This document shows positions 26,749 through 35,388 of a stretch of 54,960 nucleotides of DNA, piece after piece. The position numbers and the translations under genes were made by a program. This stretch comes from an uncultured Eubacteriales bacterium (GTDB taxonomy: Bacteria > Bacillota > Clostridia > Peptostreptococcales > Anaerovoracaceae): contig CADBRA010000002.1 in the NCBI GenBank assembly GCA_902796965.1, forward strand, positions 1 through 54,960, read 5' to 3'. The stretch's first letter is position 1. Each line of letters starts with the position of its first letter. The notes below the pieces were generated by a model, which saw only the letters and a list, made by a program, of their open reading frames with translations, was not told where the DNA came from and ran no database searches.

Positions 26749-27399
26749 TTATCTGCTGTCCATTCCATACTTAAGGCATATGCTGCGCAGAGGACATGCA
26801 TCGCATTTCGGCGAACGCGCCGTGCATAGCTTACGTCCGTGCCAGATCAGTCTGTGGTGATTCGCAGTCCACTGATCTTCGGGCAGCACCTTCATCAAAG
26901 CTTTTTCCGTATCGGTTACATTTTTTTCGTGCACAAGGCCTATCCTGTTTGATACTCTGAATACATGAGTGTCAACTGCGATCCGCTGATGGCCGAACGC
27001 ATCCGCCATGACGACATTTGCGCTCTTGCGCCCTATTCCCGGCAGTTCTTCGAGAAGCTTCTGGTCTTCAGGGACCTGTCCTCCGTACTTTTCCACGAGC
27101 ATCCTGCTCATGTTTATGAGATTTGCAGTCTTTGTCCTGTACATGCCGAGCGGCCTTATGATCCGCTCGACTTCCGCAGGATCTGCTTCAGCCATGTGCT
27201 TTGCATCTGAGTATAACACAAAAAGGTCATCAGTAACCTGATTGACCTTTTTATCAGTAGTCTGAGCCGACAGCATAACGGCAGCCAGCAGCTGAAACGG
27301 CGTCGCGTGAACAAGCTCGCACTTCGCATCCGGATATGTTTCAGCAAGTATTTCAAGCACCTTTTTTATATCGCCGGTGCATAGTATTTCATTATTCAT
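26749..27399 (-). CDS. nth: endonuclease III
   Basis: 216 aa. DNA glycosylase/AP lyase of base-excision repair for oxidised pyrimidines. Helix-hairpin-helix ELPGIGRKSANVVMADAFG with the catalytic Lys, catalytic Asp in VDTHVFRVSNRIG, and a [4Fe-4S] loop C-x6-C-x2-C-x5-C (CTARSPKCDACPLRSIC) at the C terminus. It starts 6 nt after the gntR stop and its stop nearly touches lysA. Confidence 0.97.
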   Translation of the reverse strand: MNNEILCTGDIKKVLEILAETYPDAKCELVHATPFQLLAAVMLSAQTTDKKVNQVTDDLFVLYSDAKHMAEADPAEVERIIRPLGMYRTKTANLINMSRMLVEKYGGQVPEDQKLLEELPGIGRKSANVVMADAFGHQRIAVDTHVFRVSNRIGLVHEKNVTDTEKALMKVLPEDQWTANHHRLIWHGRKLCTARSPKCDACPLRSICLKYGMDSR

Positions 27400-27405
27400 A
27401 AATTA

Positions 27406-28062
27406 TCAGTCGTCAAATCCTCCATATCCAGCTCTTATCTTTGAGCTTTCGAGATGTTTTCTGACAACAGCTACTCCGCGCTTCGCGTCGCGGTCCTCCA
27501 GAGATTCAAGTATCTCGGAATGCTCCTTGAGAACTTCTTCCATGTCCTCTTCTTCTGTCATCTCGATATCGCCGTCCTCTTTGAAGAGTTTCGTGTAGTA
27601 CTGATAGCTCGTCAGTATCCTCGTCAGCTGTTTGTTGTGAGAAGCTTTGTAAATGAGCTCGTGAAAGTGGACATTCTGGTCCTGAGCCTTGACACTATCG
27701 CCCTTGTGTGTATAAAACTCCATAAGCTCATATGCGTTGCGTATTTCCTCAAGCTCCTCCTGAGTCATGCGCTCCACAGCCCACTTGAAAGCCAGGATCT
27801 CATATTCCTTTCTCATATCGTACATATCCGCGATGTCCTGAGGAAGAAAACCTGTCACAAAAGCGCCTCTGTTCGGTATCATCTCTATCAGGCCCTCCTG
27901 TTCAAGAAGCCTGAAAGCCTCTCTGACAGGCGTTCTGCTGACGTTGTACTCGTTGCATATCCTCTGCTCCGTCAGCTTTTCGCCGTTTTTCATCCTGCCG
28001 CGCAGAATATCTTCGCGCAGCTTTATAAAAATGTTGATCGCAAGCGGCAGACCTGCCATCAT
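27406..28062 (-). CDS. GntR family regulator, FCD subfamily
   Basis: About 218 aa from the ATG at 28062, with AGGAG 11 nt upstream; the frame is open to 28122. N-terminal winged helix (LREDILRGRMKNGEKLTEQR, YNVSRTPVREAFRLLEQEG, RGAFVTGF) and a C-terminal all-helical FCD ligand domain (about 85-205), including the metal-site-type HFHELIYKASHN. Such regulators sense small organic acids. It heads gntR-nth-lysA, and a perfect GntR-type palindrome overlaps its promoter, so autoregulation is likely. The ligand is unknown. Confidence 0.88.
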   Translation of the reverse strand: MMAGLPLAINIFIKLREDILRGRMKNGEKLTEQRICNEYNVSRTPVREAFRLLEQEGLIEMIPNRGAFVTGFLPQDIADMYDMRKEYEILAFKWAVERMTQEELEEIRNAYELMEFYTHKGDSVKAQDQNVHFHELIYKASHNKQLTRILTSYQYYTKLFKEDGDIEMTEEEDMEEVLKEHSEILESLEDRDAKRGVAVVRKHLESSKIRAGYGGFDD

Positions 28063-28189
28063 TTCACCCTGAACTCCTCTATAATACATTATTGCGCCCC
28101 CGGCAAAACATAAATATCGCAAGTATCCTGATCAGACAATACAGGACACTGTAATAAATACCTGAATAAATACAAGATTCTTTACTACT

Positions 28190-28201
28190 ATTGTATACAA
28201 T
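28190..28201. promoter_or_regulatory. GntR-type operator at the gntR-nth-lysA promoter
   Basis: ATTGTATACAAT, a perfect 12-bp palindrome fitting the GntR/FadR pattern (GTnnnAC-type core TTGTATACAA). It starts directly at the -10 box, where a bound repressor would block initiation. Confidence 0.65.
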
Positions 28202-28228
28202 TATATGTTATGTTCGCTTGAATGTAAA
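28200..28228 (-). promoter_or_regulatory. gntR-nth-lysA promoter
   Basis: Minus strand TTTACA, 17 nt, TATAAT. The operator palindrome overlaps its last two bases and extends over the start region. Leader about 130 nt. Confidence 0.75.
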
Positions 28229-28834
28229 TAAGGCATAACGATATTATTTCCATATATCAATACATTGCTTGATTTTACCGCAATATTTTTTCATTATTTA
28301 AAAAATTCAGAAATATTTACATGCATTTTGTATCTGTATATGCAATACTAACACATTAATGCGATAAATTAATAATAATTCAGTTGAAAAAAACAAATCG
28401 GAACCATTAAAAAATTTAATATCTGATAAATCCGCCTCTGCCGCATGATACAAAAAGGATCATGACCAATATCCTCATACATAAATTAATATCACGGATT
28501 TCCGGCTCGCTGACAACTTCGGTATCCGTTATACAAAAAAAGATTCTTCTTCATTATTCCTGCATATTCGCGGACTCCGTCCGCAGAGACGCTCCGTGCC
28601 ATTTTGTTACTCAGCGCACAGGATGCCATACCGTCTCAAAGCAAGTCATGTGAATACATACTCAGTGTCTGGCTTCTCAGCTTCTGCGCCGCCTATTCTA
28701 TTCTGGCGGCGGCGCTTAACACACCGTACGCGAGACTAACACAGGCATCTGCTGCACACTGTGCGACAGATACCGTTCACCTCTGTCTTCTTCATACATT
28801 GGAACAGCCCGATTAAAAATCGCGGCGGAAATTT
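28229..28834. other. non-coding region between clpB and gntR
   Basis: About 600 nt; the first half is very AT-rich, the second half richer in GC. No gene with SD and recognisable product. It holds a palindrome variant at 28570-28584 (GCGGAC-TCC-GTCCGC) and a hairpin at 28686-28715 (GCGCCGCC with GGCGGCGC, 14-nt loop) without T-run. Confidence 0.5.
28570..28584. repeat. palindrome variant (28570), swapped arms
   Basis: GCGGAC-TCC-GTCCGC: the two arms of the common GTCCGC-TCC-GCGGAC copy in swapped order around the same TCC loop. Confidence 0.5.
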
Positions 28835-28872
28835 AAAACGGCACAAAAGGTGCGCAACTTTTGTGCCGTTTT
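28835..28872. terminator. terminator downstream of clpB
   Basis: AAAACGGCACAAAAG pairs perfectly (15 bp) with CTTTTGTGCCGTTTT around an 8-nt loop. T-tracts on both strands, so it can act in both directions; on the minus strand it would end the clpB transcript. Confidence 0.9.
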
Positions 28873-29007
28873 TATCATCAGGCCCTGAACCAAAGGTACA
28901 CAGGCCATGAAACATATTCAATCTGTAATTTGCGATGCAGCAGATGGGTACTGCCGCTCAGAAGACCACTGCTGCTTCTGATTCATGAAGACCATATTTT
29001 AAGGCTG

Positions 29008-31602
29008 TCATTTGACTGAAGTCTCAAACGTGAGTCCCTGATCGTCTGCATTGATGACTATGTCATCGCCGTCCTTGACATCACCTCTGATGATCATCTC
29101 AGCGAGCTGATTCTCGATGTTCTTCTGCAGATATCTCTTGACAGGTCTCGCGCCGTAGTGAGGATCGTATGCTTCCTTTGCAATATACTTCTTTGCGGCA
29201 TCTGTAATTGATAGCGTCATCCTGCGGTCAACGAGGAGCTTCTCGAGCTCGCTGAGCGCAAGCTCTATTATCCTGCCGATCTGTTCCTCAGTGAGAGGCG
29301 AGAATACGACGATGTCGTCTATTCTGTTTATGAACTCAGGTCTGAAATGCTTCTTGAGTTCATCTGTAACCTGTTCCTTTACTTCAGGATCGATCGTGCC
29401 ATCCTGATGAATATTTTCTGTCAGATACGCGCTGCCGAGATTCGAAGTCATGATGATGATCGTGTTCTTGAAGTCAACGGTTCTGCCCTGGTTGTCTGTA
29501 AGTCTGCCGTCGTCGAGCAGCTGGAGCAGAATGTTGAATACGTCAGGATGAGCTTTTTCGATCTCATCGAACAGAATTACGCTGTACGGATGACGCCTTA
29601 CTGCTTCTGTCAGCTGACCGCCTTCATCGTAGCCTACGTATCCCGGAGGTGCGCCGATAAGTCTCGACACTGAGTACTTCTCCATGTACTCCGACATATC
29701 TATGCGGATCATATTCTTTTCACTGTCGAAGAGCGCTTCAGAAAGTGCCTTTGCAAGTTCCGTCTTGCCTACACCTGTAGGTCCCATGAATATGAACGAA
29801 CCGATAGGTCTGCTCGGATCCTTGAGACCTGCTCTCGCTCTCATAACGGCCTCTGAGACGGCTTCTACCGCCTCGTCCTGGCCTATTACTCTCTTATGGA
29901 GCTCATCAGGCAGTCTCAGGAGCTTTGCCCTTTCAGCTTCTACTAATTTTGCTACAGGAATTCCGGTCCACTTTGAAACTACTTCAGCAATTTCCGGTTC
30001 GTCGACCTGTTCCTTAAGCATTCTGTCATCGCTGCTGCCGAGCTTTTTCTTAGTATCAGCCAGCTTCTGCTGGAGATCGCGGAGCTTTCCGTACTTGAGC
30101 TGAGCAACTTTTTCATAGTCGGAATTTCTCATAGCGGCATCTATCTCGAGATTTACATCCTCTATCTGCTGCTTTATCTGCTTAGAGTCGCTGATCTCGT
30201 TCTTTTCCTTCTCCCACTGAGCTCTCATCGCTGAGTTCTTTTCTTTGAGATCAGAGAGTTCCTTGTCTATGCTCTGAAGCCTTGCCTTAGAAGCATCATC
30301 TTCTTCTTTGCTTATAGCCTGCTTCTCGATTTCGAGCTGCTTGATCTTTCTGTCTACTTCCTCGACCTCTGCAGGCATGGAATCAATGTTAATTCTTACC
30401 ATTGATGCAGCTTCGTCCATAAGGTCGATCGCCTTGTCCGGCAGAAATCTGTCGGAAATGTATCTGTCAGACAAAGTTGCGCACGCTATCAGCGCATTGT
30501 CTGTAATCCTTACGCCGTGATGAATCTCAAAGCGCTGCTTGAGTCCTCTCAGGATTGAAATGGTATCCTCGACAGTCGGCTCATCGACCATGACAGTCTG
30601 GAATCTTCTTTCAAGTGCCTTGTCCTTTTCTATATATTTTCTGTACTCATCGAGCGTAGTCGCACCAATGCAGTGCAAGTCGCCTCTTGCCAGCTTCGGC
30701 TTCAGCATATTTCCAGCGTCCATAGAGCCCTCTGTCTTTCCGGCTCCGACGATAGTGTGAATCTCATCTATGAAGAGTATAATGCGGCCCTCAGATTTCT
30801 CAACTTCGTTCAGCACAGCCTTGAGTCTTTCCTCAAACTCGCCTCTGTACTTTGCTCCGGCAATCAGCGCACCCATGTCAAGTTCGAATATCGTCTTGCC
30901 TTTCAGGCCCTCAGGGACATCATCGTTGAGTATTCTCTGCGCGAGTCCTTCAACAACTGCGGTTTTGCCGACGCCAGGCTCACCGATCAGCACAGGATTG
31001 TTCTTTGTCCTCCTCGAAAGAATCTGCATCGTATGTCTTATCTCAGCGTCTCGGCCTATTACGGGGTCGAGCTTTCCGGCCCTGGCATCTTCTACAAGAT
31101 CGCGGCCGTATTTCGTGAGAACATCATAGGTGTCCTCAGGATTCGCACTCGTAACCCTCTGATTGCCTCTTATCTTCGTCAGTGCCTGCAGAACCTTGTC
31201 CTTTGAAATTCCGTACTTTTTAAATATGTGCGATGACGGCGTATCATGCTCTTCGAGCAGCGCCAGGTACAGATGCTCCACGCTGACATACTCGTCATTG
31301 AATTTCTTTGAGATTTTTTCAGCCTCTATAAGAAGTCTGTTGAATCTCTGCGAAGCATATACCTGTCCGTTTCCGCCTGATACTTTAGGCAGCTTGTCAA
31401 GTTCAGCCTGCAGATCGCTCTGGAGCTGTGCGCCCGGAATCGACATATAATCCATGAGTCTCGGTACAAGCCCTTCATCCTGCTTTATCAACGCCATATG
31501 AAGGTGTTCGCCAGTAAGCTCCTGATGCCCTTCTTCTATAGCGATATTCTGAGAGTCCACAACTGCGCCGCGCGCTTTCTCTGTGAATTTTTCAAAATCC
31601 AT
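29008..31602 (-). CDS. clpB: ClpB disaggregase
   Basis: 864 aa, full length. AAA+ chaperone that works with DnaK to resolubilise aggregates. Clp N domain (1-145), first AAA module with Walker A GEPGVGKT (207-214), the ClpB-specific coiled-coil M domain (about 405-525), second AAA with GPTGVGKT near 610, and the C-terminal ClpB small domain. Single gene. No CIRCE (TTAGCACTC) or CtsR-type heptad repeat was found upstream; a two-hairpin leader is present instead. Confidence 0.98.
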   Translation of the reverse strand: MDFEKFTEKARGAVVDSQNIAIEEGHQELTGEHLHMALIKQDEGLVPRLMDYMSIPGAQLQSDLQAELDKLPKVSGGNGQVYASQRFNRLLIEAEKISKKFNDEYVSVEHLYLALLEEHDTPSSHIFKKYGISKDKVLQALTKIRGNQRVTSANPEDTYDVLTKYGRDLVEDARAGKLDPVIGRDAEIRHTMQILSRRTKNNPVLIGEPGVGKTAVVEGLAQRILNDDVPEGLKGKTIFELDMGALIAGAKYRGEFEERLKAVLNEVEKSEGRIILFIDEIHTIVGAGKTEGSMDAGNMLKPKLARGDLHCIGATTLDEYRKYIEKDKALERRFQTVMVDEPTVEDTISILRGLKQRFEIHHGVRITDNALIACATLSDRYISDRFLPDKAIDLMDEAASMVRINIDSMPAEVEEVDRKIKQLEIEKQAISKEEDDASKARLQSIDKELSDLKEKNSAMRAQWEKEKNEISDSKQIKQQIEDVNLEIDAAMRNSDYEKVAQLKYGKLRDLQQKLADTKKKLGSSDDRMLKEQVDEPEIAEVVSKWTGIPVAKLVEAERAKLLRLPDELHKRVIGQDEAVEAVSEAVMRARAGLKDPSRPIGSFIFMGPTGVGKTELAKALSEALFDSEKNMIRIDMSEYMEKYSVSRLIGAPPGYVGYDEGGQLTEAVRRHPYSVILFDEIEKAHPDVFNILLQLLDDGRLTDNQGRTVDFKNTIIIMTSNLGSAYLTENIHQDGTIDPEVKEQVTDELKKHFRPEFINRIDDIVVFSPLTEEQIGRIIELALSELEKLLVDRRMTLSITDAAKKYIAKEAYDPHYGARPVKRYLQKNIENQLAEMIIRGDVKDGDDIVINADDQGLTFETSVK

Positions 31603-31673
31603 ATATCATCAGCCTCCCCTCTGCTGATATAAACATGCAGCTGTGAAATTTCCCGGAAATACTCAGCTGCACA
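31602..31673 (-). promoter_or_regulatory. clpB 5' leader with two hairpins (candidate RNA thermosensor)
   Basis: On the minus strand, hairpin A (31636-31671) pairs TGCAGCTG with CAGCTGCA and inner ATTTCC with GGAAAT. Hairpin B (31602-31631) pairs TATATCAGC with GCTGATgATATA; its loop AGAGGGGAG contains most of the SD, and its last pair includes the A of the ATG. Together they fill nearly the whole predicted leader. Confidence 0.5.
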
Positions 31674-31679
31674 AAGATA

Positions 31680-31688
31680 ATCATATCA
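31680..31688 (-). promoter_or_regulatory. possible clpB promoter, extended -10
   Basis: Minus strand TGATATGAT (TGn plus TATGAT) without a clear -35 box. The start near 31673 would begin the transcript right at hairpin A. Confidence 0.45.
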
Positions 31689-31697
31689 TTTTCTTAC

Positions 31698-31712
31698 GTC
31701 CGCTCCGCGGAC
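31698..31712. repeat. TCC/GGA-loop palindrome copy (31698)
   Basis: GTCCGCTCCGCGGAC, identical to copies at 18980 and 52726. Beyond the palindrome, the minus-strand flank GTAAGAAAATGAT resembles that of the 52726 copy (GAAAGAAATGAT). A CGCATCCG/CGGATGCG hairpin (31715-31743) abuts it. Confidence 0.8.
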
Positions 31713-31888
31713 AGCGCATCCGTTTTTTGCACGGCCGGATGCGGTCAACCATATAATACCCTCTGAATTTTCTCGTAAACCTGCATTCATAAAATTAATT
31801 GCAACAGGCAGCATCAACCATAATCGACTGAACTGCCTGGCATTCCGTCGGCCCGGGAGAGGTCTGCAGTTCACGTCATGAGATTTTA

Positions 31889-33121
31889 TCAGAGCGACTT
31901 TATGTTAGCTTTCATCTCAGTTTTGTAAGCCTCGACGCCCGGCTGATCGAACGGGTTCACGCCCGATAGAAGAGCGCTCACGGCGCACTGCGTCTCGAAG
32001 AAATAGATGAGTTCTCCGACATTTTCAGGATCAAAGCTGTCGACTGTTATTTTTACAGCTGGAACTCCCGCCTTGACATGCGCGGCATAGACGCCGTCCA
32101 CGGCACACGTATTTATCTGCTGAATAGTCCTGCCTGCGAATTCCCCGCCTTCTTCCGGAATCACGACATCCTGGGCAGTCTTCTCTGCTGTTATGAACGT
32201 TTCGAAAAACGACGGCGTGCCCTGCTGCAGAAACTGACCCATCGAATGAAGATCCCTGCTGAACATCAGAGAAGCCGGGAACAGTCCCCTTCCTTCTTTT
32301 CCTTCGCTCTCACCGAAAAGCTGTTTAAGCCACTCGCCGAAAAACGATGCGTAAGGGTCAAAAAATTCAAACACTTCTATGCGCTTTCCGAAATCATACA
32401 TGAGCTGCCTAGTGACGGCGTAATCAAGTGCTCCGCCTGCAAAATGCTTAGGATCAGAGATTTCTGCAGCGCCCCCTGTCAAAGCCCTTATGTCGAGTCC
32501 GGCCGCAGCGATCGGAAGTAGTCCGACAGGCGTGAGCACTGAGTAACGTCCTCCGACGTCAAGAGGAATGTCGAGCACAGTAAATCCGTCTTCTTCCGCA
32601 ATGTCATAAAGATAATTTGAGCGCCGTTCAGTTATGGCATATGTTCGTTCAGCCGTCTCATCTCGTCCGTATTTGTCAAGCATATATTTTCTGAATATGC
32701 CGAATGCAGACAGAGTCTCAGTCGTCGTACCTGATTTTGAGATGACGCAGAGAGAAATGTCCTTGTTCCTTATCTTTTCAAATACTTCATTAATATAGCG
32801 CGCGCTGAAATTATATCCGGCAAATATGACTTCTGTACCTGCTGCACGCTCTCCGAGCAGATCTATGACAGCCTTTGCGCCCATATATGATCCGCCAACG
32901 CCCAGCACGATTAGGAAATCGCTGCTCTCTCTGATCTGCTTCGCATATCTCTCTATTTTGGACAAACTGTCTTCTGTAATTTTTTCCGGCAGCCTGACCC
33001 AGCCGGTAAAATCAAGTTCTCCACTCCACAGCTCCTTCAACGCGTTCTGCGCACTGACTCTGCGGCTTTCAACGAGCTTTCCTGATATTCCGCTGTCCTC
33101 AAGATACACACTGACACTCAT
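31889..33121 (-). CDS. pgi: glucose-6-phosphate isomerase
   Basis: 410 aa from the ATG at 33121, chosen because AGGAG lies 8 nt upstream; a longer open frame reaches 33247 without SD. Interconverts glucose-6-P and fructose-6-P. SIS-fold signatures VLGVGGSYMGAKA, VISKSGTTTET, DVGGRYSVLTPVGLLP, the catalytic Glu region QLFGESEGKEGRG and the C-terminal GVNPFDQPGVEAYK are intact. It stops about 20-30 residues earlier than the B. subtilis protein (about 450 aa). Divergent from malQ; links the glycogen genes to glycolysis. Confidence 0.95.
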   Translation of the reverse strand: MSVSVYLEDSGISGKLVESRRVSAQNALKELWSGELDFTGWVRLPEKITEDSLSKIERYAKQIRESSDFLIVLGVGGSYMGAKAVIDLLGERAAGTEVIFAGYNFSARYINEVFEKIRNKDISLCVISKSGTTTETLSAFGIFRKYMLDKYGRDETAERTYAITERRSNYLYDIAEEDGFTVLDIPLDVGGRYSVLTPVGLLPIAAAGLDIRALTGGAAEISDPKHFAGGALDYAVTRQLMYDFGKRIEVFEFFDPYASFFGEWLKQLFGESEGKEGRGLFPASLMFSRDLHSMGQFLQQGTPSFFETFITAEKTAQDVVIPEEGGEFAGRTIQQINTCAVDGVYAAHVKAGVPAVKITVDSFDPENVGELIYFFETQCAVSALLSGVNPFDQPGVEAYKTEMKANIKSL

Positions 33122-33138
33122 TTCAATACTCCTTTTCT

Positions 33139-33160
33139 GCCGGCACCCTGCTTTGCCGGC
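33139..33160 (-). promoter_or_regulatory. stem-loop just upstream of the pgi ribosome binding site
   Basis: Minus strand GCCGGCA, 8-nt loop, TGCCGGC (7 bp) ending about 4 nt before the AAGGAG of pgi. Similar placement to the stem-loop before rqcH. Confidence 0.5.
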
Positions 33161-33612
33161 CATGACGCCGTTTGCCCAGGCGATTGTTTGTTCATTAACC
33201 TCCGCGGGCCTGCGGCCGGCACCTGTAAGACCCGGGCTGCTGAACACTGAACTATTTCATTCTCGTTCAGAAAGATTTATATCTGAGTTTTCAACTGACT
33301 AATGTAATCAGGCATCCCTTATTCTTTTTGGGTGTGTTACCTTCCAGCCTCTGAATATAAGACCGAAATATCTGCAGCGTTACATTTACAATGGATATAA
33401 TATAGCATATATGCGTTTATCATATTACATGATTCGTACTCAATTCATTATAGAAAAGGATCTTCGCTGTTTCCGAAGAAAAATATATTCCGATTGGAAT
33501 TTCCATGCCAATGCTATAGTAATATTAAATCAATACAGATTCAAACCGGAACAGATAAAAGTCAGAACTTATTTTCTTTAATATTTATCAGTTCCGGAAT
33601 TATGCAAAGGTT
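33161..33612. other. divergent pgi/malQ intergenic region
   Basis: About 450 nt, AT-rich in the middle. A possible extended -10 for malQ, TGCTATAGT, is at 33512-33520. No convincing pgi promoter pair and no gene-like frame were found. Confidence 0.4.
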
Positions 33613-35232
33613 GTGATCGATATCAGCAGATACATCAAAAAACGCGGAAGCGGCATACTGCTGCCTGTCTTCTCGCTTCCCTCAAAATACGGCATAGGAT
33701 GCCTCGCCGAAGAAGCCCGTTCGTTTATCAGCTTCCTGTCGGAATCCGGCCAGAAATACTGGCAGATACTGCCTGTCGGTCCTGTGAACGAAAGCTGCTC
33801 TCCATACCAGCCGCCGTCTGCATTCGCGGGGAATCCCGATTTCATAGATCCGCGAGAGCTGCTCGGACTCGGACTTGTGACACAGGACGAATTCTGCAGC
33901 TTCGCCGATTCTGTATCAGCGCATTCAGTCCGCGGCATATTCGGGTCAATTGACTACAAGTGTGTGCTACCGCCGCGCCGGAGACTTCGACGCGCCGCAT
34001 ATGAACGATTTGCGGCACTTCCAGACAGTTCGCAATACAAAACAGAATTTTCACGTTTCGTTAACGAAAACAGCTTCTGGCTCAACGATTACGCGCTGTT
34101 CACGGTACTAATGAAAAAACATGGCGGCATCCCGTGGACCGAATGGCCTGAAAAATACAAATTAAGAGACGTCTGTGCACTCAATGAAATCGATGCCGCT
34201 ATGAAACATGAAACAGATTTCATCCGATTCGAACAATACGAATTTTTCCGCGAGCTCATCCGCCTGCACGCTTATGCCCGCTCTGCAGGCATAAAAATCA
34301 TCGGCGACATACCGATATACGCTGCTGCAGAAAGCGCTGACTGCTGGAGCCATCCGGAAATATTCCAGCTGAACGATGATATGAAGCCGTCAGCTCTGTC
34401 AGGATGCCCTCCTGACACGTTCTCGCCCGGCGGTCAGCTCTGGAACAATCCGCTGTACAGATGGCGCGATGCTCCCACAGAGACATCTGCATGGTGGGCC
34501 GCGAGACTCCGTCACAGTCTTATGACTGCCGATGTGCTTCGTCTGGATCATTTCAGAGGATTCGAAAGCTATTTTTCCATTCCATCTGACACCTGCGATC
34601 CGGCACTCGGCCATTGGGAGCACGGACCCGGAGCCGATTTCTTCAAGAACCTGCCTGATGAGAGTTTCCCGCGCGAAGCGTTTATAGCGGAGGACCTCGG
34701 CACTCTGACGCCTGACGTCGGCAAACTCAGAGATGAACTCGCCCTTCCCGGCATGAAAGTCCTCCAGTTCGCATTCGACTCAGACAGCTCAAATACATAT
34801 CTGCCTGGAAATTTCGGCAGGTACTGCGTCATATATACCGGAACGCATGACAATGACACCACAGCAGGCTGGTACAGGGGGCTCGATGAACGCCGCGCCG
34901 CCAAAGTTCGTCATTTTATCGGCAGCTTTTTGCTGAAACACCGCGAAGCGCAGTTCACAGATCTTATTCCTGCAGATACACGCCGCAGATGGGTCCGCGG
35001 ACTCATTGCAGAAGACGAGATCGCGGACGCACTCGTCCTGATAGCCGAATCATCAAAAGCCGATCTATGTATCATCCCTATACAAGATGCTGCCGGATTC
35101 GGAACAGCCGCCAGGACAAACACTCCTGGAACTGCCAGCGGCAACTGGGCATTTGAACTCGGCACGGCATTTGAGTTCAGCATATATGTAGACCGGTTCG
35201 CCCGTATAACAAATGCATGCAGACGCATTTAA
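33613..35232 (+). CDS. malQ: 4-alpha-glucanotransferase
   Basis: 539 aa, GH77. Transfers alpha-1,4-glucan chains, releasing glucose and recycling maltodextrins. N-terminal RGSGILLPVFSLPSKYGIG is canonical. The catalytic nucleophile Asp is in RLDHFRGFE, the acid/base Glu in FIAEDLGTLT and the third acid in YTGTHDNDT. The start is the GTG at 33613; AAAGG is only 2 nt upstream, so the exact start is uncertain. No signal peptide: a cytoplasmic enzyme for internal glucans. Convergent with the amylase gene. Confidence 0.95.
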   Translation: MIDISRYIKKRGSGILLPVFSLPSKYGIGCLAEEARSFISFLSESGQKYWQILPVGPVNESCSPYQPPSAFAGNPDFIDPRELLGLGLVTQDEFCSFADSVSAHSVRGIFGSIDYKCVLPPRRRLRRAAYERFAALPDSSQYKTEFSRFVNENSFWLNDYALFTVLMKKHGGIPWTEWPEKYKLRDVCALNEIDAAMKHETDFIRFEQYEFFRELIRLHAYARSAGIKIIGDIPIYAAAESADCWSHPEIFQLNDDMKPSALSGCPPDTFSPGGQLWNNPLYRWRDAPTETSAWWAARLRHSLMTADVLRLDHFRGFESYFSIPSDTCDPALGHWEHGPGADFFKNLPDESFPREAFIAEDLGTLTPDVGKLRDELALPGMKVLQFAFDSDSSNTYLPGNFGRYCVIYTGTHDNDTTAGWYRGLDERRAAKVRHFIGSFLLKHREAQFTDLIPADTRRRWVRGLIAEDEIADALVLIAESSKADLCIIPIQDAAGFGTAARTNTPGTASGNWAFELGTAFEFSIYVDRFARITNACRRI

Positions 35233-35294
35233 TCAAAAATGATAAAATCACACATAACACCTGCACAAATCAGATGATTCTGTGAAATTCCGCG

Positions 35295-35327
35295 ATAAAA
35301 GGCCGCGGGTCCGAGGATCGCGCGGCC
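35295..35327 (-). terminator. terminator of the glgB-glgC-glgD-amylase operon
   Basis: Minus strand GGCCGCG, 13-nt loop with further pairs, CGCGGCC, then TTTTAT. A second hairpin (GCTGCGC with GCGCAGC, 35334-35359) lies just before it and may serve malQ from the other side. Confidence 0.75.
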
Positions 35328-35388
35328 GGTGCTGCTGCGCATCTCCCCCCAGGCGCAGCTGCCAGCGGAGTGAGCGAATATGTCTTTT

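Noticed and set aside
26748..28189. Lysine riboswitch controlling lysA
   Set aside because: lysA starts 1 nt after nth inside an operon; no leader of riboswitch length lies before it.
28604..28816. 70-codon plus-strand frame in the clpB-gntR gap
   Set aside because: No SD, spans a strong hairpin, composition not protein-like.
31603..31888. CIRCE or CtsR operator upstream of clpB
   Set aside because: Looked for TTAGCACTC-type inverted repeats and GTCAAA heptads; none present.
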